Shown in pieces: positions 9,999 through 20,782 of a stretch of 32,179 nt of DNA (the stretch's first letter is position 1; every line of letters begins with the position of its first letter). The translations under genes were made by a program, and so were the position numbers. The stretch comes from Trichoplax adhaerens. Taxonomy: Eukaryota; Placozoa; Uniplacotomia; Trichoplacea; Trichoplacidae. The stretch is taken from contig NW_002061013.1 of NCBI RefSeq assembly GCF_000150275.1, positions 3,064 to 35,242 of the forward strand, read 5' to 3'. The notes below the pieces were generated by a model. It was given only the letters and a program-made list of their open reading frames with translations. It did no database searches and was not told where the DNA came from.

Positions 9999-12290
9999 AT
10001 TGTAATTAATCATATAAGGATTTATTTCTTCTGTTATCCCATTTATTTTGTAAAGAGGTAATGCAAGTGAATGGGAATAGCCTTCAACTTCATAAAGAGG
10101 CACTGATCATATTTAATACGAAAAAAATGATTAACTACATAAACCCCAGAATGATTCTTTGTAAACCGAAAAAATTAAATTCTGTGTAAGCTATTTAAGA
10201 CTAAAGAGATAAATGATCAGGAAGAAAAAGATTATTATCGTTTTGTTTTAAGACGATGAGCTTGCAATCTAATTTATTACGCTAACACATTAGCTCCAAT
10301 TTTTGATGTCATCACGCTTCCGTCAAGCAAATTTTTGGCATAAAAATAAGCAGAATACTGTTCCGTCTAGGATAAATAATTTGCGACGATTTTAGATACG
10401 TAGTAAAGAAATCGTGATGTTTAAGATGATAAGTTTACAATCTAATCTGTCATAAATAAGATCGATTTGTGAGTAATTCTAAATTCGAAATCACTGCATT
10501 TGCTTCGTGTCAGACCCACACTACTAAAAATTAAGTGGAGTATGATATTTGAATTTTAGGATAGTGGGTAGAAGAATATAGATTAGGTTATTGCAGTTGT
10601 ATCGTCTGCCAAAGTAACAAAATATGTATTTATAACTGGAAATAATCGCAGTCAACTCACCTCCCAAGTTCAAGCCTTATTCTCTAGAAGTAAATCTCTT
10701 AATAAACGATAAACCTATCTGCGAATTAAGAAAACACTAATTTGCAAAAATCTAGAGTATAATCGTGTTAACTATGTAGTCCTTTTTATTATCATACGCG
10801 TACACGTATCATTTATTATCCATCAATCTAATCTAAATGAAGCAATTTCCGGTTTGTGAAGTGAAACGCTTTAGCCATATGTTTACTCACATTTAGTACG
10901 TATATTTAACTCGTACAATGTAATTAACCATAAGCAGATTTATTTCTTCATTTATCCCCATTTATTTCCTAAAGAGATGATGTAAGTCAACGAGAATATA
11001 GGTACCTATCCATGTGCTTACAACTTTACGAAATGATACTAATCCTATTCGCTGAAACTGATGGACTATACAGTATAAACTCCTAATGATTCTTTATAAA
11101 CCGTTAAAAGTAAATTGTCTGTAAGCTATTTAAGACCAAAGAAATAAAATATCAGCAAGAACAAGTAATTTTTATCTCTGTGTTTCAGATAGTGAGTTCG
11201 CAATCTAGTTTATTGACGCTAACACATTAGCTCCATTTTTGGATGTCTTTACGCTTGTTTTAAGTGCACTTTTGGCATAAAAATAAGTAGAGCGCTATTC
11301 TATCTAGGATAGATGATTTACGATGATTGTAGATACGTAGTGAAGAAATAGCAGGCTTTAAAAAAAAATCTTGCGATACGTACGTTCAATTTTATAAATT
11401 TAATACTGTATCAAAATAAAATAAATCACAAGCTCAGGTTAAAATCTGGAACAGGGATTATCGAGTAATATTAAGTTAAGAATGGAATTAAAGGCGTCAA
11501 GCTTATGATAAACACGTGGCATATAAAAATAAAATACATGGGAGGAAATATAGAGAATTTGAGATGAACACTTTTTAAATTAGTTTTTAATGATAATGTC
11601 TATCCGTACCAGTTCACTCCTGCTTGATTTATTGGGATAGACTGGATACAACGTTTAATGAGTATTTCACAGTTCTTGAATCTTGATGCTCAAGCTGACA
11701 GTTTAATGGAGCTGATGAAGAAAAAGTAATTAACGAATTTGTCTGTCAAAAAGGCGGAAAGAGTGAGATAGGAAGGGAAAGTAGAAAACGCATTTATTCG
11801 ACTGTCATGCGATCACATTATTGACTTTGAGTTCATTAATAAATGAATAATGTAACAGCACCGCTTGCAAAGAAAGAAATAACAATAAACTGTTCTTAAC
11901 TTCTTAATTGGATGTTGAATTTGAGCTATTATCATGCAAATGAAATTAGAATTCAAGAACGGTAGATTGACAATAGTTTTAAAGCTTACCAAAGTTTTAA
12001 TAACATTAACACTTATTGGTACTGCTAAAGTCAAAGAAGTGATGATATATGGTTTCCAATGTATCTTGGTCCCTTCAAAGGTTTCAATAGACGAACAGTA
12101 TATAGTAGGTCATCATCATTAATCATACGACTCGTAATTAGTCGTTGATTGTAATTCAGCTCGTTTAAGAACTTGTTATTCCAGTCAGTAAGCATATTTT
12201 ATAGGTCAATTTGTATTATGACTTAGTTCGAACAGTGTATATAATAGTAATAATACGAGATTCGGTACTATCATTTAACTGATCGCAGGT
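9999..12290. other. Non-coding duplicated region
   Basis: Bases 9999-10470 match 24148-24630. From 10453 to ~11360 a second, more diverged unit repeats the content of 8085-8541 plus 9999-10450 in uninterrupted form. From 11288 to ~12225 the sequence matches 14456-15400. Small open frames here, including one on the plus strand at 11934-12122, have no domain character and are not conserved in the other copy. Confidence 0.55.
11288..12225. repeat. Repeat family Z, copy 1
   Basis: Direct repeat of ~14456-15400, about 3.2 kb apart. Shared blocks include AGATACGTAGTGAAGAAATAG, TACCAGTTCACTCCTGCTTGAT and CTGTCATGCGATCACATTATTG. Many substitutions and small indels separate the copies, so this is an older duplication than block Y. 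Confidence 0.8.
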
Positions 12291-12291
12291 A

Positions 12292-12675
12292 ACATTTTTG
12301 CAAGTCTAGATAAACTGCACTCGCCTACGACGGTAATGCAGCAGCTGTGTTGTCAATTCTGCCAAACCCTTCGTTGGCTATCTCATATTTCATAAGTCCA
12401 TGGAGTACTTTCATATAGTTCCATTTTGATATAGGTATTTTTGCGACAGCATAGCTTGTACCGCATGAGCAGTTGTATACATATTCTCGAATTGATAAGT
12501 TGTTTTGGATTGCTTTAAGAGTAAAGCTTGGAAGCCTTTAGATATAGCACTATTACTACTGTTATCGGCACAATTTAGGGCTAAAATTGTCATCGCTGTT
12601 GTATCTAAATCAACCCAAGTTCCATCTGATGATTGCATTACTTGTAATTTATAGACTAGATTCGATTTATATTTG
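12292..12675 (-). pseudogene. Intrinsic factor/transcobalamin-like exon, broken
   Basis: A plausible acceptor (GACAAACAG) opens a frame reading QSSDGTWVDLDTTAMTILALNC and, later, NMYTTAHAVQAM. These are the two landmark helices of the alpha/alpha barrel of cobalamin-binding proteins: D-T-x-A-M-x-x-L-A-L-x-C and the IYSTGLAMQAL type. After an A-run (12438-12442 on the plus strand) the family pattern continues in another frame: KWNYMKVLHGLM, then FGRIDNTAAALPS, a TAG at 12325-12327, and YLDLQKC. These match the segment leading to the YLDV...C motif of transcobalamin. A one-base frameshift and a nonsense codon therefore interrupt the exon. No companion exons are evident nearby, so I call a pseudogene fragment; a sequencing error could explain one lesion but less easily both. 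Confidence 0.7.
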
Positions 12676-12944
12676 CTGTTTGTCAATCAAATATGGAGTA
12701 CATCACTTCTACCCATATAAAGTTATTTTCCTGGGTAATATTGTATAGGAGTACCTGTTGATTCTTAACAGTCCAATCGATCGACCTAACACAGCGATTT
12801 GCTTGAACTATTATAATTCTTGATGTTTAAACTAGCAAGAAAACTGTGAAATGGAATACAAAAAATAATATTAAGGCGAGAATCTTTGTCTTAAAGGCAG
12901 ATGAGTAGAAAAGAGTGAAAGGCGAAAAATAACTGTGTCTTCTC

Positions 12945-13312
12945 GTCTGTTATATCATCATTAATATACGGTACCTATTGACCTGGTACTGTTTGAATAA
13001 TTAATTTATAGTTACCACGCTCATATAAAAGTAAAGAATTTTAATTGGTTAATTGAATTTCCATCATTACTATGCAAACAAAATTCTATAGTATCAAATC
13101 AAACGGATAGACAATAATAGAGTGATTTGCTTGAACTTTTATATCATTATTAGTATCCCTAGTGACATAGTTCTGCTTACATAATTATAATTTACTCGTA
13201 TGATTGCCACGCTAAGATATAAAAGTAAAGAATTTTCATTGGTTGATTGAGTTTTCGCCATTATTAGGTAAATAAAATTCTATAGCATGAAATCAAACGG
13301 ATAGACAAAACT
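12945..13312. repeat. Diverged tandem duplication, ~185-bp units
   Basis: Two units share ATAAAAGTAAAGAATTTT, ATTGGTT.ATTGA and AAATCAAACGGATAGACAA. Each is preceded by A+T-rich sequence. The duplication occurs only here in the window. Confidence 0.65.
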
Positions 13313-13408
13313 GTACGCCAAGTATGGCAAATAATATTTTTGATAACTTCTATGATTAGTTTGATCGGTGTGGGTTCAATAAAATCCGTTAAGGTTCACA
13401 TTCTATAC

Positions 13409-14405
13409 TGTTTAAAATTTCAAGCTCTAACCTAATTATTGTTTGCATACATATTACAATGAGGGGCGTAATATTGCATTCTTGACTAATCAAAGTTTGT
13501 ATAAAGGTATTAATCCGACAACATAAGCAGGCAATCAGTACTGATTTAACGCAGTAACGATTTACTCATTTTTAAATATGTGAAGCACTTTCTAGTTATG
13601 GCTACAATAGGGATAATTATTGTAGATGTTTTAGCCAACCTGACTTTGATCAATACACATTTGCCATAAAGTTAATTTAGAATAAAAATATGGAAAAACT
13701 AATAACATGATACTTGAGATTACTTTCGCCTGTTTTCAAACCACACTCTCCAACCTAATCACTAATGCCATATTATTATATTACCGAGAATCAACAAATA
13801 GGTTAGGAATTGGTGACAAATATTTTCATCTTCATTAACGGTGCACAATAATAATCGATACGACCGTTAGCTGTAATAGACTCGGTCACTGAAACGTTGA
13901 TATCGATTGTATGTCAGCAATATTTGTTGATAACTCATACGATATAAAGACCAGGTAATACTTAATTAGGTAAAACTATTTCAATGAAGAAAAGTTATTT
14001 CTATTTCGAATACTCTGGCATTGAAATTATTCATTTTAAGTAATCTATTTAAACATTGAATCTGTACTGACTCCAAAGTCAATTGCGATCTTATTTTTTA
14101 TACAGGATATCAGCTAATGTAGATAAAGGATTTCATATCTGTAGGTGATTATCCATCAATTTATCAATACTTAATGCACGACCTTAACAGAATCCCGTGG
14201 GTACCACAGTTAATGAAAACGATACTATTTAAATAAGTATGTAATCTATTGTAATTGTTCGATTTCGGCCTACTACAAAGTGATAAATAAAATAATATGA
14301 AGGATGATCAGCAAAATGTCGTGACATGCTAATGCACCTCTTCCTTGACGACATATGTAATAAATAATTACTTATACTTGTTCACATTTAGAGCAAGTTA
14401 ATTTC
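13409..14405. repeat. Repeat family X, copy 2
   Basis: Equivalent to ~324-1580 without the 262-bp insert. Bases ~13690-14330 are highly similar to ~880-1510. It is followed directly by sequence related to 8375-8420 and then by repeat Z, which makes a composite junction. Confidence 0.8.
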
Positions 14406-14455
14406 AATTCAGATCTACAGTATAGTCTTGCTGACTATATAACCAAATTTTTTAT

Positions 14456-15400
14456 CATAGTGCTATTTTATCTAGGATAGATGATTAGTAATGATTGTAG
14501 ATACGTAGTGAAGAAATAGTAGGCTTTAAAACAAAAATCTTTCAATACACACGTTCAATATTGTAAATTCAACACTGTATTAAATTAAAATAAATCACAA
14601 GTGAAGATTAAAAACTGGAACAAGGATTAGCGAGTAATATAAAGTTAAGAATGGAATTAAAGGCGTCAAACTTATAACAAACACATAGCATATAAAAAAT
14701 AAAATACACGGAAGTAAATAAATAGAGAGAATTTGGGATGAACACTTTATAAGTTAATTTTGAATGATAATATCTATCCATACCAGTTCACTCCTGCTTG
14801 ATCTATTAGGATATACCGAATAAGACGTTTTAATGAGTAATTCACAGTTCTTGAATCTTGATGCTCAAGCTAACGGTTTATTAATGGAGCTGATGAAGAA
14901 AAAGTAATTAGCGACTTTGTCCGTCAAAAAAGCGCCAAGAGTGAGATAGGGAAGAAAAGTAGAAAAACAAATTTATTCGACTGTCATGCGATCACATTAT
15001 TGACTTTGAGTTTATTAATGAATAATGCAACAGCACCGTTTGCAAAGAAAGAAATAACAATCAATTATTTTCAATTGGTTGTTGAATTTGAGCTATTATC
15101 ACGCAAATAAAATTAGAAATCAGGAAGGGTAGATTGACAATAGTTTAGAGCTTAATAGTTAGAGCATATCAAAGTTTTAATAACATTTATTGGTACTGCT
15201 AAAGTCAAACAAGTGGTGGTATATGGTTTACAAAGTATCTTGATCAGTTCAAGGCTTTCAATACAGGAACAGTATATATAGTAGGTCATCATCATCAATT
15301 ATACGACTCGTAATTAATCGTTTGATTGCAATTCAGCTTGTTTAACAACTTGTTATTCCAGTCACAGAGTATATTCTTATAGGCCAATCTTTGTCAGTAA
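14456..15400. repeat. Repeat family Z, copy 2
   Basis: Diverged direct copy of 11288-12225. A short unit related to 8375-8420 abuts it at 14405-14455, so the interval between the two landmarks of the ~900-bp unit has been deleted here. Confidence 0.75.
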
Positions 15401-15498
15401 GGCACTTAGTATATCCAAAGCTGTTATCAAATTAAATTTTTCACTCTTACTCCTGTACATTGTCTACTTACAAACTAGCGACCCGTATATTGTTTTAG

Positions 15499-15897
15499 TC
15501 AGTTATAGTTTAGTAATTCCTTGTGTTTTTCACCGTCTTCTTGGATAGTTGACCATCTGTAATTAGTTAAAATTGACATTATCAATTCTACTTTAATACC
15601 TTGAATAGTATCTATCAAAGTCATTGTAATTAAGGGTAAAGCCATCCAAAATATTATACAGGATGCCCCTTGATCGATAATGGTGATGATAATCCTATTT
15701 CTGCAATGTAGATTACATCCAGTAACATATATTACCTGTCTGTTTACCTCTGTCATAATGATGCTGGTTGGCCTCTTCATCTTCCGTACCGACAGCGATG
15801 GCTGATTGCAAGTTACACTGCAAGAAACATCGAGGATAATTACACACGATAGAGTGAAGTCGTTGTCAATGCCTCTTTTCCATAATCCTATATTTTC
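15499..15897 (-). other. Unassigned open frame with hydrophobic segment
   Basis: From the stop at 15898-15900 the minus frame stays open for 133 codons to TGA at 15499. This is long for DNA this rich in A+T, where stops are expected every 15 or so codons. The only in-frame ATG near the middle is at 15780. Features are a cysteine-rich stretch (LDVSCSVTCN), a hydrophobic segment (CIIFWMALPLITMTLI) that could span a membrane, and a polar tail with QEDGEKHKELL. Several consensus splice sites lie within it (TTTCTTGCAG near 15816, AGAG|GTAAAC near 15750), so alternative exon structures are possible. I do not recognise a family. It may be a real exon, a receptor relic or chance. Confidence 0.25.
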
Positions 15898-18064
15898 TCA
15901 ATATAAGAAATTGAAAGAATTAAGTGCCACTAATGAGAGAATGAAATCAAATTGCGCAGGGTAGTGATATCAACACCTGCACTTGATCTATATCGATCTA
16001 TATCGATCTATATCGTCTACATTCTGCATCAACAGAGCAATCACTGGGATGCTATTAGTGTAAGCCAATCGACGTGTAGTTAACAGTGCTTAGCGATATT
16101 TTGGGGATGATTAGTTCATTCTGCATCTTCAATTGATGTAGTGTGGATAAATTGCCAATCAATATTGCAGCCTTACTTCTTTTAGTTATAGCAATACTCA
16201 AAACAGGTTGTGGTAATGTCTACGGTTCATCTTCCATTCCAATTATATTAGTACTGTCATAACTTACTTACCTTGTCCATGATATTGTAATATAATATAT
16301 ATATGATATATATGATATTGTAATATTGTATTATATTCTACAATATTCTATTCTAGATTGATGACAAGAATACGTATATTAATCTGCAGCTTCGCTTCTT
16401 GATCAACAATAGTTCATCGTAGGCATTATCAAACTAGCGAATTATACCGGATTAAAGAATTAGAAGTTATTACGAGATCGAAATGGATCTTTATTATGAT
16501 CCTTGGATAGACATTCATAAGGTATCCCAAGATTAGTCTTGATGAAATAGAAGGTTTCTAGTTCCAAGGTAGCTCTTATGATGTAAGAAGCACAGCAGGA
16601 AGGAATTATTTATAGACATTAATAAGTGATAGCATAATGGACATTTAAATCGGACCGTAATATTGACCATCGTTACCTAGCTTATGTTCATTTTTATTTC
16701 ATATCAAGTTTAGATATTCATAAAACAGCTGTATACTGTACATCTGATTGAAGTGATCATTTCCATTAATATTGATGTACGGAATGGAAGATATCGTAAT
16801 ACATTATGTATAAATAAAGTGTTTATTAGACAGTGGCTTCTAATAAGACAACTACAATACTCTATCAACTATTTTTATTCAGAATTCAATTAAGGTTATG
16901 GCCGGTAGCCTGGAAGTTTTCTTATTTAAATCATCACAATGGCTGCAATGGAGTCGATGAGATCTGCTAAATACTGAGTTCATTTACAATTCCAATCTTG
17001 CCTACTATTTGTTTTTTTCATTGACATGGTCAAAAGATCTCGATGGCGTTAAGATGAAAATGATTTTGTTCCATAATTCACTGTTTTTCGAACTCTTCTT
17101 CGAAGGTTAAGATGGGGAAGCGGCAGGAATATCTACCATGAGCGCTAAAATTCACAGTTCAGATGTTCGCAACCAAAATCTGCTCGAATTTATCCGATGA
17201 AGTATATACGGTACATAAGTAACATAACTCAACAGATCGATGGTTAGCTTGCATTGAAGATCTTATATCTTATGAGGATAAGATCTAAAGCAATCAACAT
17301 TTATTCAATGCCACAAACTACAAATAGAATTTCAACTGGCTGCGCGAAGAAGCCAGAATTAACGGTTCAAAAATAACCTAAAACATCATCATAGCTCTGC
17401 CTATCGAAAAAGCTCTCATACAATGCTAAATTACTTTTTGACATGATATTTCTGTTGTAAATAGTCTTATTGCTACAATATTTTATTCATTTCTAAAACG
17501 TGAGAGTTGCTAAAATCAAAAAGTTTGAATTAAATACTGGTCATCAATCTCTAGTGTTAAAATTAAAATTTGCATGTTGAAGTAAGAATTTGTTAATTAT
17601 AAGATACCAAATAATGATGCTCATAATTACAAAAGATATCTTTCTAGATTGCTAATTAATAGCGTTCAAGAGATATTTAATTAAATCAGAAATTACAAGA
17701 CATTACATGCCCTATAGATGAAAAGCAGTAGTTAGATGTAGTTTGTATATAAGCAATTTATACAAAGGATTTTAATACATTCTAGTTTTAATCTATTCGT
17801 ACGCAATGATTTGTGTCTTTTCTTTACTCAAGCACAAATCTAAATGGTATGAAAAAATCAATACACCAACAATATATCGATGAATACATATTGTCGAGAA
17901 CACATAAATACAAATTTACTTTTTGGTATATAAGTTACCGCTAATCTTGCCAATTAAATTCATTGAAGACATCTTCGTTAAATAAGACGAATGCTTGAAA
18001 AGATCAGCTTCTTTTAGAATCGCATATTTGTATTATATAGATTCTTTTGCGTTTGAATTTTAAC
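15898..18064. other. Non-coding region between the open frame and the second Death-domain gene
   Basis: It contains a 10-bp microsatellite at 15985-16014, TA-rich simple sequence at ~16290-16360, and a slightly less A+T-rich stretch at ~16400-17350 with short interrupted frames on the minus strand. I found no acceptable gene model. Confidence 0.45.
15985..16014. repeat. Microsatellite, three 10-bp units
   Basis: GATCTATATC is repeated three times head to tail without a mismatch. Confidence 0.9.
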
Positions 18065-18327
18065 TTATTTATCTCGATTCAATATGGTTTCCGCGACCGA
18101 ACGAAGACCACAAGCAAAGAGAGCCTCTACTAGTGCCAACTTTGTAAATGTTTTACCCTTTAACTTACAATGTGAATCGAGCATGTCTACACATTGCTGA
18201 TCAGTATCATTACTGTTGTTTTGAGAAATTTTCTTAATGGCAGAGTTGGTGAAATCCAACTCCCTTGCTAATTTTTTCCAGTCAGGGCCTACTTTCTTAG
18301 AAATGATATTGATATAGGAGCTTGCAG
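18065..18327 (-). CDS. Death domain terminal exon of the second gene
   Basis: 87 codons to TAA. Helix 1 carries the tryptophan (GPDWKKLARELDF), followed by NSAIKKISQNN, QQCVDMLDSH and TKLALVEALFACGLRSVAETI, matching Death-domain helices 1-6 in order. It ends six residues later (ILNRDK), without the longer tail of the exon at 2981-3303. The reading frame is intact and the hydrophobic core positions are kept, which suggests selection at least until recently. Confidence 0.8.
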
Positions 18328-19362
18328 CTACAAATTTACGGGTATTAACAATTCATTAAATTTCAATTTACTCTTACATTAAGCTATCCGTAAAGCATTT
18401 GTAAATTCATTTAATGCATACTACTAAGCACGATACAGTGATAGAGTTTAAAAAAATAAATAGCAGCAGGGTGACAAATTACATTTGGGATTAAGCTCAA
18501 TAATGTAAGTAGAGTAAAAATGGATAATGTTAAATTAGTACGGTCATAAACTTACGCGAATCCGGGCTGACGATGTAAATATCTATTTTTTGACCTTCGA
18601 TATCGTCGATTTGTCTAAGAAGTGCATTATTTCTACCATTTGCGTCTGTATTTTCTACTATCGCAGTCACAAGGATAAATATAAATGTTTAATAAGAGCA
18701 AACATAGCATTAAAGAAATTATCTAATGGCATGTCTTAAAGTAAGTTCATTAATTGGGCGGTACAAAGGCACATTGAATACATACGAAAGAAAACTAAAA
18801 TCATTTCTGAGCTAATATAGCCCGATTTTATCGGGGTTGGTACTGTAGAGCTGTTTTATTTCAAAAGCATAAAGCATATGTACTCTTTTGGCTTAAATAA
18901 TTCTAATATAGTGTGATTTAGATCGCGATTTTCGCGATCTATTAGACCTATTATAATAAATCTAATAACGCCCTTCAACCCCAAAAGTAAATAATTAATT
19001 ATAATTATTAACCTTTCTTCAATAAACAAAGATTTCTACAGTTACAATTAATATCCTGTAACTGAGATACTAAGAAATTATTTTTGCTGAAATTATCAAT
19101 AGATTAATGAAATGGAGTAGAGTGATTCATGAAGTGAAAATGAAAGAATTAGTTTCAGATGTTTATTGTCATATATTCGTTGTTTTGAAAGGCGCGAAGC
19201 ATAAATTTATCATCACTTTACTATTCTGTTATTTACTGAGAAAATACATGAGTTATAATTTACCTGGAGCCGTTTCTGTATCCATCTTGTCAACTTCGTC
19301 TTTCGCAGGGCTAAGTTGTTGTTGACTCGATTTGGTCTCTGGCTTAGGTTTGACGATACTGT
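18065..19362 (-). CDS. 3' exons of a second Death-domain gene
   Basis: Three exons join in phase: 19362-19264, 18657-18556 and 18327-18065. Splice sites are GAAATTTTAG|ACAG and CCAG|GTAAAT, GCGATAG|TAG and TTCGC|GTAAGT, and TTTGTAG|CTGC. The first exon gives a K/P/Q/E-rich spacer (KPKPETKSSQQQLSP), the second a short segment ending SPDS, and the third a Death domain. The layout parallels the CARD-DD gene, and the last junction has the same phase and sequence. The first exon needs a phase-1 donor upstream, which is what a CARD exon supplies in the other genes, but the only upstream CARD exon (22009-22321) has two stops. The gene may be incomplete, use an exon hidden in the gap, or be decaying. 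Confidence 0.5.
18821..18835. other. Short perfect hairpin (CCCGAT/ATCGGG)
   Basis: CCCGAT at 18821-18826 and ATCGGG at 18830-18835 pair around TTT. It lies in the intron between exons 19264-19362 and 18556-18657 of the second Death-domain gene. Confidence 0.5.
18919..18941. other. 10-bp-stem hairpin (TAGATCGCGA)
   Basis: TAGATCGCGA and TCGCGATCTA pair perfectly around TTT. It is unusually G+C-rich for this window and lies 84 bases from the hairpin at 18821 in the same intron, with the same GAT...TTT...ATC-type loop style. It could form in DNA or in the transcript; its role is unknown. Confidence 0.5.
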
Positions 19363-19620
19363 CTAAAATTTCAAGATATAACATAAATTTATATTCGTCA
19401 AATTTATAGCTCGGTGAAAATAAGTACTTTTGCATGACGATATTTTATGATCTTTACCACTCATACTGCTACTTAAAGATCATTTAAAGCAAACGCTAGT
19501 GATTAGAATATTTCTTATACGGATACTAAGAATACACAAATCATGTTACAAATGTAATGACCGGTATTTCTTTGTTTAACAGTACCATATAGTTTCTCTA
19601 ATTTTTATGCATTTTCCTCA

Positions 19621-20318
19621 GAATCTGTAGTAGAATTTTAGCTGGCAGTTTGATAGCAAACTAGTGTACTATGTTCTAATCATCTTTTAACATACGATAC
19701 ATAATTTAAATACTTTACAACAAACTATAGGAATTTCAAATATTTCGCCAATACGGTCATCTTTACAAATGTTTTTGTAAAAGACTTGTACAGCAGAAGT
19801 AATATAGTACATTACTAAACGATATAAACCTGCTATATCGCAATAGCTTGGAAAATATTTACTGCTTGAAAAACAAAGATCGATGCATGTTCTAATAATT
19901 TTTTATTATTGCTACAAATCGATATTCGTCAAAGAAGAAATAAAATGCTTTTAGCAACTTAATATTAAAGCCTAGTAATAGATCTGTCCTCCCAACATCC
20001 CATAGAGTACAATTCTAAATATTAACAACCTAGCCATCGTCAGGAGGTTGTCATAAACTGCATGTCTCTTCTAGATAAACTGAGCCTCCTGATAAATTCA
20101 TAACAGCTATAAGTTTATTATTACGTTACAATTATATTAAGTGTTGGAATTTCTATGATTAAAAAGGCTCATGGTCATTTAAATATCACTACAGCATAGT
20201 AGAACATTAGTACGGTACATAGATTATAATGTTATACAAAATTATTGATATGCCAAATAGGTTCATATCTTAAAAAGTTGTGTTGTTACTACTTGAGTAT
20301 GTACTGTAATAAGGGTAC
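19621..20318. repeat. Partial third copy of block Y ending at the gap
   Basis: From GAATCTGTAGTAGAATTTTAGC to the first N this matches 20892-21590 with no difference in the stretches I compared, and 4988-5689 with several differences. It is fused on the left to sequence found nowhere else in the window. Confidence 0.85.
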
Positions 20319-20368
20319 NNNNNNNNNNNNNNNNNNNNNNNNNNNNNNNNNNNNNNNNNNNNNNNNNN
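20319..20368. other. Scaffold gap of 50 N
   Basis: Exactly 50 unresolved bases, probably a placeholder length. The sequences on its two sides are overlapping parts of the same repeat block, so real gap content and order are uncertain. Confidence 0.98.
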
Positions 20369-20703
20369 ATGTGATTTGAATGATACCATTTCAATAAAAT
20401 TGAGGATCTTCAGTTTAGCCTTACAAGTCTACCTGACTACTCAACTGATCTAGTAAGCAGTCCAGTTCAAGCTACTGTCGATAATCGTAATTTATTGTTG
20501 TTGTTGATCTATTTACGGGTAATTTAATTTAAGTTGGTGATTTCTATAAAGATTGAACACCTAATTCTTGGTAAGTTGGCATATTGACTGCAGACAAACT
20601 GATATAGATGCTAAGTAATGGAGTCTTTTAAGCCATTTCATAACAAGTTATCGAGTACAAAATAGAAATTGACGATGAACGCTTCTTAAGAATGTATACT
20701 TAC

Positions 20704-20782
20704 GGTATATCGATTGGAGGTGGCGAATTTTGATTTGAGATGGATTTGTTCTTTGGTTTTGAAGATATTTCCGGTTGTTGCT
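20704..20782 (-). pseudogene. Duplicate of the proline-rich linker exon
   Basis: Identical by eye to 4798-4876 and with the same splice sites, but sandwiched between a dead CARD exon and a gap. Its phase-2 donor does not fit the acceptor of exon 18556-18657, so it is not joined in my model of the downstream gene. Confidence 0.45.

Larger units (their letters stand above)
4466..10470. repeat. Segmental duplication block Y, copy A
   Basis: Direct duplicate of 20369-24630, nearly identical over long stretches. It carries the linker exon, a Death-like relic, the CARD exon and several kb of non-coding DNA. Homology is interrupted where copy A has ~300 bp of its own near 7242-7550 and a 1453-bp insertion at 8542-9994. 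Copy B has its own 162 bp at ~23006-23167. The left limit is set by the scaffold gap in copy B, so the true block may be larger. Confidence 0.9.
12676..15498. other. Non-coding, repeat-filled region
   Basis: It holds a diverged tandem pair (12945-13128 and 13138-13312), copy 2 of repeat X (~13409-14405), a short segment like 8375-8420 (~14405-14455) and copy 2 of repeat Z (~14456-15400). Nothing codes convincingly. Confidence 0.55.

Noticed and set aside
11934-12122. Plus-strand frame of 62 codons
   Set aside because: It lies in repeat Z and is disrupted in the second copy, so there is no sign of coding selection.
15780-15840. LDVSCSVTC read as the YLDV..VTC end of a transcobalamin barrel
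   Set aside because: The match is only a few residues, a strong acceptor (TTTCTTGCAG) cuts through it and the sequence after it does not follow the family.
16020-16290. Possible exons on the minus strand near a GACAAG|GTAAGTAAG donor
   Set aside because: The donor is good, but upstream sequence is TA simple repeat and no acceptor or frame of adequate length joins to the open frame at 15499-15897.
16990-17300. Minus-strand stretch with protein-like runs (e.g. GRYSCRFPILTFEEEFEK) and a plus-strand run in the same place
   Set aside because: Stops interrupt every 25 or so codons, no family motif is recognisable and both strands look equally open; it could be a gene relic but cannot be supported.
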